Shown piece by piece: positions 44,722 through 52,809 of a DNA stretch of 64,000 nt (position 1 is the stretch's first letter; each line of letters starts with the position of its first letter). The stretch comes from Dyadobacter diqingensis (lineage in GTDB: Bacteria > Bacteroidota > Bacteroidia > Cytophagales > Spirosomataceae): NCBI RefSeq assembly GCF_024220585.1, contig NZ_JAMXKF010000003.1:62001-126000 (forward strand), read 5' to 3'. Below the pieces are notes generated by a model that searched no databases, had not been told where the DNA came from, and saw only the letters and a list, made by a program, of their open reading frames with translations. Made by a program: the position numbers and the translations under genes.

Positions 44722-45784
44722 CATATTTTGCGTGCAGCTCTTTTGCCTGGGCTACGAATTCCTTTACTTTTTGTTCTTCGTCTTTTTTGCAGATTAATAA
44801 TACGCCGTCGTATTCTGCTACGATAAATCCTTCGAGGCCGTTTATTACCACGAGCTTCTCCTGAGGGGTTTTAATGATACAGTCGGTGGTGTTATGCAGA
44901 ATAAGATTTCCCTCGGTAACATTTTGAAATTCGTCTTTTTTCGAAACTTCATAAAGCGATTTCCACGTGCCCAAGTCTGACCAGCCGAAGCTGCTCAACA
45001 CCACATGGACATTATCAGCCTTTTCCATAATGCCGTTATCGATCGAAATGCTGCGGCATTGCGAGTAGGCGACCTGAATAAAGGAGTCTTCCGATTCTTC
45101 GTAATAATGCGTTTCTCCACTTTCAAAAATCTCTGCGATATTGGGCTGGAATTCACGGAGTGCACGTTTGAAAGCACGGATATTCCAGACAAAAATCCCG
45201 GCATTCCAGACAAAGTCGCCGCTGTCAAGAAACTGTTCTGCCAGTTCGAGATGAGGTTTCTCAGTAAATGACTTAACTTTTTTTACCGTCAGTTTGTCAG
45301 GAATATACTGGATATAACCATATCCGGTATCCGGCCGTGTCGGCTGAATACCAAGCGTTACCAGGATATCTTCATTTCTTGTTGCTCCGAGTGCAATCCG
45401 GATCGTGTCCTTAAAAACTTCCTCTTTTAAAATAATATGGTCAGCAGGAGCAACCACAATATTTGCGTCCGGATCCCGCGACGCGATTTTGTAGCAGGCG
45501 TAAGCGATACAGGGCGCGGTATTTCGGCGGTGCGGTTCCAGTAGGATCTGATCGTCGGATAAAGCCGGGACTTGTTCCTTGATGATATCCTTGTATTCCA
45601 GACTGCTTACGATATATATATTTTCGGTAGGGCAAACGCCATCAAAACGATCAACGGTCTGTTGAAGCAAAGTTCTGCCGGTGCCCAGTACATCATGAAA
45701 TTGCTTTGGAAAATCAGTACGGCTAAAAGGCCAGAAACGTGTTCCAACTCCTCCTGCCATGATGATAACATATGTATTCTGCAT
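44717..45784 (-). CDS. manC: Mannose-1-phosphate guanylyltransferase
   Basis: A 355-residue nucleotidyltransferase that makes GDP-mannose from mannose 1-phosphate and GTP. The pyrophosphorylase signature GGVGTRFWPFSRTDFPKQF (11-29) and the FTEKP, NAGIFVWN and SFGWSDLGTW blocks are all present. It is a single-domain form, without the C-terminal cupin isomerase of bifunctional ManC proteins. GDP-mannose would feed capsule, O-antigen or GDP-fucose synthesis. It is monocistronic in this window and converges on recF. Confidence 0.93.
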   Translation of the reverse strand: MQNTYVIIMAGGVGTRFWPFSRTDFPKQFHDVLGTGRTLLQQTVDRFDGVCPTENIYIVSSLEYKDIIKEQVPALSDDQILLEPHRRNTAPCIAYACYKIASRDPDANIVVAPADHIILKEEVFKDTIRIALGATRNEDILVTLGIQPTRPDTGYGYIQYIPDKLTVKKVKSFTEKPHLELAEQFLDSGDFVWNAGIFVWNIRAFKRALREFQPNIAEIFESGETHYYEESEDSFIQVAYSQCRSISIDNGIMEKADNVHVVLSSFGWSDLGTWKSLYEVSKKDEFQNVTEGNLILHNTTDCIIKTPQEKLVVINGLEGFIVAEYDGVLLICKKDEEQKVKEFVAQAKELHAKYV

Positions 45785-46143
45785 TGTAGAAGTGTAAAGT
45801 TAATATAGTATGCAATGAGCGGTAAAGCTAAGAATAAAGAATTGATGTTACCAACCGTAAGGTTATTATATCACCCCGCAAAACTGTCAGACTTTCAATA
45901 TGCTCTTTCCTACTTTCAGTAGGAAACTATTGTGCCAGCTGTTTTCGGGGATAGAATCGCCGGTAATAGCTACGTCGTGTCTTAAATGACGTTTTCTTCC
46001 ATAAATAACCTGACAAAGTTCCTGTAATAAACAAATCAGAAATTTTTTATAAAATATAAAGAATAAATAGAATAAAAGTATTGTATTGCGTTTTATTAGT
46101 ATAACTTGCTATAACAACGAACTATTAACTTTTGTAAAGAATT
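45785..46143. other. Gene-free 359-bp region before the TonB receptor, with one strong hairpin
   Basis: It is AT-rich between divergent genes. A perfect 9-base palindrome, TTTCCTACT with AGTAGGAAA around loop ttc, lies at 45906-45926, larger than expected by chance (about 0.25 expected in 64 kb). The right 120 bp are very AT-rich and should hold the receptor promoter; no clean -33/-7 pair could be placed. Confidence 0.45.
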
Positions 46144-49100
46144 ATGCACTCATTATCTACCAAAAAATCATCATGGATGGTCATGATGTGGCTGCTTTGC
46201 TATACACAGGTTTTTTCCCAAACCACCATTGGCGGGAAAATAGTGGAAGCATCGACGAACAACCCATTGATAGGCGTAAGTATTCAGGTTAAGGGAAAAG
46301 TGATTGGCACGATAACCGATGCCAATGGCGCTTTTAGCCTGGTCACAACGTCGGTTCCGCCCTTTACGCTGGTCATTTCTTCCGTTGGTTTTGAAACACA
46401 GGAAGTAGACATTACCGGAGGTTTATCCAATGTTGATGTAAAATTAAAAGAACAGGCAGTTCTCGGAAAAGAACTCGTCGTATCGGCCTCACGTGTTGAG
46501 GAGAGCGTTATGAAATCGCCTGTATCCATTGAAAAAATCGATATACGGACGATCCGGGAAACTCCCCAGTCATCGTTTTATGATGCCCTGCAAAATTTGA
46601 AGGGCATTGAAATGAGTACACAGTCGCTGACCTTTAAATCAGTAAGTACGCGGGGATTTGGTGCCAACGGAAATACCCGTGTTGTTCAGCTGATTGACGG
46701 TATGGACAACCAGGCTCCCGGACTTAATTTCGCCGTGGGTAATGTGGCGGGGATACCGGAGCTGGATGTCGAAAGCGTTGAGGTGCTTCCCGGAGCGGCT
46801 ACCGCGCTCTACGGACCGAATGCGATCAACGGGATTATTCTCATGAACAGCAAATCTCCTTTTACTTTCCAGGGGTTGAGTGCTTATGGAAAAACGGGGA
46901 TTATGAGTGCTTCCAACCGGACAAAAGAAAATACACCATTTTATGACTTCGGGATTCGTTATGCCAAGGCTTTCAACAATCGGCTGGCTTTCAAGGTTAA
47001 CGCTTCTTATCTGACTGCAAAAGACTGGCAGGCAACGGATTATCGTGATCAGAGTCTGATTAATGGCACAACCTTAGAAAACAATAACGGTAACGTCCTT
47101 AAAAATCCAAAATATGATGGTGTCAACTGGTATGGTGATGGCGAAGTCGGTGCAGATTTTGGAGCTGGCGTTTATTCAACATTGTATGGAAATGGAATGC
47201 CGGGAAATGGCTCAAATGGAACCTCCGCAGTAATTGGATCTATTTTCTCGACGCCGATTCCGCAGGCCGGTGGCGCAACACTACCGCAACTATTGGGCGG
47301 ACAGACGCCGGCACAGCAAATAGCTATATCTCAGTCGATTTTTAATCAGATTATCCCGAAATCCTATTATGTGGGTGCTCCCGGATATGCTGAAAATCAA
47401 CTGACTAATTATCCTGCCAAAAGCTTAAAGTTAAATGCTTCGCTGCATTACCGTATCAACGACAATGTTGAGGCAATTCTTCAGGCAAACTGGGGGAAAG
47501 GCTCGGCCGTTTATACTGCCGCTGACCGGTACAATATTCAAAATTTTACGATCGGACAATATAAAGCAGAGCTTCGGGGAAGTAATTTCTTTGTGAGGCT
47601 TTACACTACCCGTGAAAACTCGGGCGATGCGCACGCATTAGGCGTATTGGGGAGTCTGATGGGGAAAGGTTATCTTGAATCTGTTGCAGGCACTTTGCCG
47701 GGTGCTCTGCCGGGATATGTTCAAACGGCTGTTACTACTTATGCAGGTGCGCTTTTACAGGCTTACACCGCTGGGCTTCAGTCAGGTTTGTCGCAGGCTG
47801 AGGCCATGCAGGCTGCCTATTCTTTGGCGAATAACTATGCTACCGCAAATAACAAAACATGGCTGGGAAATGCGCTGGCTCCGGGTATTGCTGACGCGAA
47901 CGGGAAATTTTTACCGGGCGGTACGCAGTTTGAATCCACCATGGCAGACCTCAAAACCAAGCCTATTCCAAACGGAGCCAAGTTTTTGGATAAGTCGAAT
48001 TTATATCATGGCGAGTTCATGTATAATTTCAACAAGCTGATCAATCCGAAACTGGTAGAGCTGATCGCAGGAGCAAACTACCGTGTTTATGACCTGAATT
48101 CGGAAGGTACCTTATTTGAAACGCAGGATGGCACGCCGACGGGAGAAGAATTTAATATACGGGAATACGGTGCTTATGCGCAGGCTTCCAAAACATTCAA
48201 GGATGTTTTTAAACTGACAGCATCGGTTCGTTATGATAAGAATGAAAATTTTAAGGGACAGTTTAGTCCGAGGATTTCGGGTGTTTATACAGTCGCTAAG
48301 GAGCATAATTTCCGGGCATCTTTTCAGCGAGGATTCAGGATCCCGACTACTCAAAACCAGTATATCAATCTGTTGACACCCAGTGTTCGTTTGATAGGTG
48401 GTCTGCCTTTGTTCCGTCAAAAATATAATATGGAAACAAACGCGGTGTATGAACAAACGGCGATCACACAGCAATCGTTAACGGATGGAAGCTTAAAACC
48501 CTATAAATTCCGTGAATGGCAGCCAGAACGTGTTGAGACTTACGAAGTGGGTTATAAGGGCGTTGTGGCAAACAAGTTATACATCGATGCATTTTACTAT
48601 TACAACAGGTTTATCACTTTTGATGGTATCACGGTGCTTTTGCAAAAGAAAGATCCGAATGGTCCGATCACCGATTTGCTGGACGCTTCAAAACGAAATA
48701 CATACAGTATGCCTGTCAATGCGACACAGACGGTAAAAAATTCGGGATGGGGTGTTGGCCTGGATTATGTCATAGGAAGAGGTTATACGCTGAGCGGAAA
48801 CGTTACCCAGAATATTCTGCTTAATGCGGCTAAGATGGAGCGGGAAAATCCATCGTTTGTTACATTCTTTAATTCTCCGAAATACCGCTATAATTTTGGT
48901 TTTGCAAACCGGGATATCAACAGAAGCGGCTGGGGATTTGGCGTTACATTCCGTCACCAGACAAGCATGGTGTGGCAGGCCACTGTGGCGAGTATTGCAG
49001 CAAATATTCAGCGTAAAACCGTTATTCCTGCTTATTCAACACTGGATGCGCAAATCAGTCGGAAAGTTTCTTCAATTAAATCGATCATCAAGGTTGGCGG

Positions 49101-49200
49101 AACAAACCTGACCGGGAAACTTTATACAACAGGCTGGGCAAATCCATCCGTGGGAGCGATGTATTATGTATCGATAACTTTCGATCAGCTGTTGAATTGA
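46144..49200 (+). CDS. TonB-dependent outer-membrane receptor
   Basis: A 1018-residue protein with a signal peptide (about 1-26, ending VFSQ), then a CarboxypepD-regulatory-like domain (about 30-110, TTIGGKIVEASTNNPLIGVS). The plug follows (ESVMKSPVSIEKIDIRTIRE, STRGFGANGNTRVVQLIDGM, TALYGPNAINGIILMNS), then a 22-strand type barrel ending in a terminal aromatic-rich strand (FDQLLN). It imports a ligand using TonB energy. There is no SusD partner beside it, so a siderophore, cobalamin-type or peptide ligand is as possible as a glycan. Residues about 500-575 form an odd alanine/glutamine-rich loop. Confidence 0.9.
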   Translation: MHSLSTKKSSWMVMMWLLCYTQVFSQTTIGGKIVEASTNNPLIGVSIQVKGKVIGTITDANGAFSLVTTSVPPFTLVISSVGFETQEVDITGGLSNVDVKLKEQAVLGKELVVSASRVEESVMKSPVSIEKIDIRTIRETPQSSFYDALQNLKGIEMSTQSLTFKSVSTRGFGANGNTRVVQLIDGMDNQAPGLNFAVGNVAGIPELDVESVEVLPGAATALYGPNAINGIILMNSKSPFTFQGLSAYGKTGIMSASNRTKENTPFYDFGIRYAKAFNNRLAFKVNASYLTAKDWQATDYRDQSLINGTTLENNNGNVLKNPKYDGVNWYGDGEVGADFGAGVYSTLYGNGMPGNGSNGTSAVIGSIFSTPIPQAGGATLPQLLGGQTPAQQIAISQSIFNQIIPKSYYVGAPGYAENQLTNYPAKSLKLNASLHYRINDNVEAILQANWGKGSAVYTAADRYNIQNFTIGQYKAELRGSNFFVRLYTTRENSGDAHALGVLGSLMGKGYLESVAGTLPGALPGYVQTAVTTYAGALLQAYTAGLQSGLSQAEAMQAAYSLANNYATANNKTWLGNALAPGIADANGKFLPGGTQFESTMADLKTKPIPNGAKFLDKSNLYHGEFMYNFNKLINPKLVELIAGANYRVYDLNSEGTLFETQDGTPTGEEFNIREYGAYAQASKTFKDVFKLTASVRYDKNENFKGQFSPRISGVYTVAKEHNFRASFQRGFRIPTTQNQYINLLTPSVRLIGGLPLFRQKYNMETNAVYEQTAITQQSLTDGSLKPYKFREWQPERVETYEVGYKGVVANKLYIDAFYYYNRFITFDGITVLLQKKDPNGPITDLLDASKRNTYSMPVNATQTVKNSGWGVGLDYVIGRGYTLSGNVTQNILLNAAKMERENPSFVTFFNSPKYRYNFGFANRDINRSGWGFGVTFRHQTSMVWQATVASIAANIQRKTVIPAYSTLDAQISRKVSSIKSIIKVGGTNLTGKLYTTGWANPSVGAMYYVSITFDQLLN

Positions 49201-49211
49201 TTGCAGTCGGC

Positions 49212-49259
49212 AGTCAGCTATCGGCACTCGGCGAAGGGTGTCGATAGCTGACTATTTAT
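49212..49259. terminator. Bidirectional terminator, TonB receptor / upp
   Basis: AGTCAGCTATCGGCAC (49212-49227) pairs with 49238-49253 over 16 bp with one G-U pair and a 10-base loop, followed by an AT-rich end. It lies just after the receptor stop and contains the same GCCGATAGC core as the dispersed repeat. Confidence 0.75.
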
Positions 49260-49273
49260 TTAAATCCGGCATT

Positions 49274-49293
49274 CTGAAAGCCGATAGCCGAAG
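49274..49293. repeat. Dispersed intergenic repeat, GCCGATAGC family, copy 4
   Basis: CTGAAAGCCGATAGCCGAAG lies directly before the upp stop codon (minus strand) and shares the AAAGCCGATAGC core with the copy at 18160. Confidence 0.5.
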
Positions 49294-49300
49294 TAAATTT

Positions 49301-49942
49301 TTATTTTGATCCGTAGGCAAGATCTCCCGCATCGCCCAAACCCGGGACGATATAATATTGTTCGTTTAGACGTTCATCCAAAGCACCAACCCATAACCTG
49401 CATTGCGGAACTCTTTTTTGCAGAAAATCAACGCCTTCCGGACTGGCAATGACGGAGGCAATATGCGTTTGTGCCGGTATGCCGAAGCGCAAAAGGGCAT
49501 GGTAAACTTTTTCAAGAGAGCGTCCCGTGGCCAGCATCGGATCGATCAGGATTAAGGTTTTTCCGCTAAGGTCAGGACTGGTTATGTAATCCATTTCCAC
49601 TTCAAATTCATCGTCTTTGAGATTGTGGCCGCGATATGCACCTACAAACGCGTTATCGGCCTGATCAAATATGTTCAGAAACCCCTGATGCAGCGGAAGA
49701 CCCGCACGCAGGATTGTCGCCAGAACGACTGGCTGTAACAGCGACCTTGAAGGAGCCTTTCCGAGGGGAGTTTCTACCGATTCTGTTCGATAAGTCAGCG
49801 ATTTTGAAATTTCGTAAGCAAGCACTTCTCCCACGCGCTCAATGTTGCGGCGGAATCTCATACGATCTTTCTGACCGTTGATATCACGTAACTCAGCGAT
49901 GAAATGATCAACAATGGAAGGTTTCTGGGACAGTAAAAACAT
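49301..49942 (-). CDS. upp: Uracil phosphoribosyltransferase
   Basis: A 213-residue salvage enzyme that joins uracil and PRPP to form UMP. The PRPP loop LIDPMLATGRSL is at 132-143, the ATILRAGLPLHQGF block at 75-88, and the C-terminal uracil-binding DERLNEQYYIVPGLGDAGDLAYG is intact. Length is normal. It is monocistronic, convergent with the TonB receptor and divergent from the RemB/Wzi-like gene. Confidence 0.95.
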   Translation of the reverse strand: MFLLSQKPSIVDHFIAELRDINGQKDRMRFRRNIERVGEVLAYEISKSLTYRTESVETPLGKAPSRSLLQPVVLATILRAGLPLHQGFLNIFDQADNAFVGAYRGHNLKDDEFEVEMDYITSPDLSGKTLILIDPMLATGRSLEKVYHALLRFGIPAQTHIASVIASPEGVDFLQKRVPQCRLWVGALDERLNEQYYIVPGLGDAGDLAYGSK

Positions 49943-50067
49943 AACTTTGATCTTATTTTAACCTATTCGATAGAAGATATTACAATTTGATTGACGAAAT
50001 TTGAAACTTTCGATAACATAGCCTGGTATTAATACCATTATAATCTGCATAATAGAATCTATTATCT

Positions 50068-51837
50068 ATGAATCAACGCTTCGACAAGTTCTTAATATAT
50101 GTTTGTTTTATACTAATTACTTCATCATATGCACAAGCCCAAAGCGCTTTTGTTCCGATAAACGACGATTATTATCATCTGATCGACCGGTTAGAAATTA
50201 AACGCGGAAAGTTCTCCGAAGGATTTCATTCAAATGTAAAACCATTTGAGAGAAAGGCAATCGTTGCACTGACGGATTCTATATTAAAAGAAGGAAATGT
50301 TTCGCTAACGGACCGCGATTGGCAGACAATTGACTATTTGCGGGAAGACAGCTGGGAATGGACCAAAGGTTTTGCAGCAACCGACTCCGCCAGATATGCA
50401 AGATTGTCGAGACTGGATCCGGGTAATAAATTTGGCTTGTTTAAAGGCAGAAAACGTAACGGACAACGGAAGTTCTGGCAGCACGCCGCTGATTTTTACA
50501 GTTTCCATGACAAGGATTTTGACCTGCACTTAAACTTCACCACCAATGATTTCATCGGAAAAGATAACAATATAAGTTCTCCGTTGTGGCTGACTGGCCG
50601 TGGTATTGAAATCCGGGGTATGATTAATGAAAAACTCGGGTTTTATACTTTTGTGTCTGACAATCAGGGTGTTTTTCCAAAATATGTGACAGACTACGCA
50701 GGTAGATATAACTTTCCGGGCGAGGGGCTTGCCAAAAAGATACAAAATGACAAGGGGGTGGATTTTCTTTCTGCGAGGGGATATATCACTTTCCGTCCGT
50801 TGAAAAGTATAAACGTAAAATTTGGTCACGATGTCAATGTGTTTGGGAGTGGATACCGTTCATTATTGTTGTCGGATAACAGCAGTCCCTATTTATTCCT
50901 GAGAATTGACACCCAGCTTGGTCGTTTTAAGTATACCAACTTGTGGACGAGCATGGTTAATGAGCAACAGAGCAAAGATCTTTTGCGATCGAAAAAATTC
51001 TCAGCCATTCACCATTTAAGTATCAATCTTACAGACCGCATTAACATCGGTGTTTTTGAAGCAGAAGTTTTCAGTCGGGATTCCACCAGCGGCGGTTATG
51101 ATCTTAATTATCTTAACCCTATTATTTTTTACCGTTACGTCGAGTCGTATATCGGAAGCCAGGACAATGCCTTGTTAGGATTTGATTTTAAATGGCTTGT
51201 AGGTAAAAAGGGATCAATTTACAGCCAGTTCGTTCTGGATGAATTTTTGACAAAACACATGTTTAACGGTGACGGCTCCTGGACCAACAAATACAGTTTC
51301 CAGCTTGGTGGAAAATATGTGGATGCTTTCGGAGTTCCTAACCTGGATTTGCAGCTGGAAACCAATATCGTGAGGCCTTATACCTACGCACATAAGGATG
51401 GGGGACGAAATTATGTACATTACAATCAGGCACTTGCGCATCCGCTAGGGGCCAATTTTAAAGAATACATCGGAATTTTGAGATATAAGGTCACACCGCG
51501 GTTATCGATTTATGGTACACAAACCTTTGCGAAACAAGGGCTTGATCCAACCGGCGCCTGGACGAATTACGGAAGCAACATTCTTCTGGACTATGATACC
51601 CGCACAGGGGTAGATCCAAAAGATAACGATTACGGACATAAGATCGGGCAGGGGATCGTCGCAAAAACCTCATTTACGGACCTGCGCCTGACCTATTCAC
51701 TGGCTCATAATTTGTTTCTGGATGCGCGATATTTACACCGTAATACCAAATCTGTTGACGTGAAAGTGGCTCAAAAAACCGACGTTTTCTCATTCGCTAT
51801 CCGTTACAACATGGCTTACAGAAATCAGACTTTCTGA
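50068..51837 (+). CDS. RemB/Wzi-like outer-membrane beta-barrel protein
   Basis: A 589-residue exported protein with a signal peptide (about 1-24, ending SYAQAQ) and a mature part of alternating hydrophobic strands typical of a large outer-membrane barrel. An N-terminal segment (YYHLIDRLEIKRGKFSEGFHSNVKPFERKA) is like that of the capsule-assembly Wzi family, to which the gliding protein RemB of Flavobacterium also belongs. The role is either surface attachment of polysaccharide or a part of gliding; the sequence alone does not decide. The C-terminal strand ends YRNQTF, with a terminal aromatic. No capsule genes are adjacent. nadC follows 84 bp later. Confidence 0.75.
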   Translation: MNQRFDKFLIYVCFILITSSYAQAQSAFVPINDDYYHLIDRLEIKRGKFSEGFHSNVKPFERKAIVALTDSILKEGNVSLTDRDWQTIDYLREDSWEWTKGFAATDSARYARLSRLDPGNKFGLFKGRKRNGQRKFWQHAADFYSFHDKDFDLHLNFTTNDFIGKDNNISSPLWLTGRGIEIRGMINEKLGFYTFVSDNQGVFPKYVTDYAGRYNFPGEGLAKKIQNDKGVDFLSARGYITFRPLKSINVKFGHDVNVFGSGYRSLLLSDNSSPYLFLRIDTQLGRFKYTNLWTSMVNEQQSKDLLRSKKFSAIHHLSINLTDRINIGVFEAEVFSRDSTSGGYDLNYLNPIIFYRYVESYIGSQDNALLGFDFKWLVGKKGSIYSQFVLDEFLTKHMFNGDGSWTNKYSFQLGGKYVDAFGVPNLDLQLETNIVRPYTYAHKDGGRNYVHYNQALAHPLGANFKEYIGILRYKVTPRLSIYGTQTFAKQGLDPTGAWTNYGSNILLDYDTRTGVDPKDNDYGHKIGQGIVAKTSFTDLRLTYSLAHNLFLDARYLHRNTKSVDVKVAQKTDVFSFAIRYNMAYRNQTF

Positions 51838-51921
51838 TGATGTGACTTCATTATAAAAACTTCGTATTCATAAAGTAATCAGGAAAACAAGCAGTTTCTG
51901 ATTGCCCATCATTCTAAAATT

Positions 51922-52785
51922 ATGGAAACCAACCCACACGAACTACGCGATTTAATTCATTTGGCTTTGCTCGAAGATATTGGGGACGGAGATCATTCTT
52001 CGCTTTCAAGTGTACCGGCCAGTGCGATGAAAAAAGCCCGGTTGCTGGTAAAGCAGGAGGGAATTCTGGCTGGTGTTGAAGTGGCGCTTGTTATTCTGGA
52101 AGAAACGGCGGCGTTGTACAATCATCCCGCAGCCAAAGTCGAGGTGCTCATTCACGATGGTTCCCGGATCAAAGTAGGGGATATTGTACTGACGATCGAG
52201 GCAAGTGCACAGCTAATTTTGAAGGCTGAAAGACTGCTGCTGAACATTATGCAGCGTATGAGTGGAATCGCTACGTACGCGCGTGAAATGGTGGATATCA
52301 TTGGAGAACTGCCTGTGAAATTGCTGGATACTCGTAAAACGACACCCAATTTCCGTCTGTTTGAAAAAATGGCAACGAAGATTGGTGGTGCAGTTAATCA
52401 TAGAATGGGGCTTTATGACATGATTATGCTGAAAGATAATCATGTGGACTATGCCGGCGGGATTGAAGCGGCGATAACCAATGCGCGCGCTTACCTGAAA
52501 GAGAATGGTAAGAATTTGAAAATAGAAATAGAAACACGCAGTCTGGCAGAGGTTGATGAAGTGTTGCGGGTTGGGCAGGTGGATATTATCATGCTGGATA
52601 ATTTTTCACTGGACAATATGCGTGAAGCAGTGAAACGTATTAACGGACGTTTCGAAACGGAGGCTTCGGGAAATATTACGGAGAAAACCTTACGCTCCGT
52701 AGCAGAAACCGGAGTGGATTTGATTTCCAGCGGCGCTTTGACACACCAGATACAAAGTCTGGATTTAAGCCTGAAAGCCTTTTGA
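51922..52785 (+). CDS. nadC: Nicotinate-nucleotide pyrophosphorylase (carboxylating)
   Basis: A 287-residue quinolinate phosphoribosyltransferase, the last step to nicotinate mononucleotide in de novo NAD synthesis. Active-site blocks are ERLLLNIMQRMSGIAT (103-118), LDTRKTTPNFRLFEK (135-149) and NHRMGLYDMIMLKDNH (159-174), with K139, H160, R161 and K171 as expected for substrate binding. nadA and nadB are not adjacent. The HhH/barrel gene begins 24 bp downstream and is likely co-transcribed. Confidence 0.96.
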   Translation: METNPHELRDLIHLALLEDIGDGDHSSLSSVPASAMKKARLLVKQEGILAGVEVALVILEETAALYNHPAAKVEVLIHDGSRIKVGDIVLTIEASAQLILKAERLLLNIMQRMSGIATYAREMVDIIGELPVKLLDTRKTTPNFRLFEKMATKIGGAVNHRMGLYDMIMLKDNHVDYAGGIEAAITNARAYLKENGKNLKIEIETRSLAEVDEVLRVGQVDIIMLDNFSLDNMREAVKRINGRFETEASGNITEKTLRSVAETGVDLISSGALTHQIQSLDLSLKAF

Positions 52786-52809
52786 CTTTCCTAACATAAT
52801 CCGTTGACG

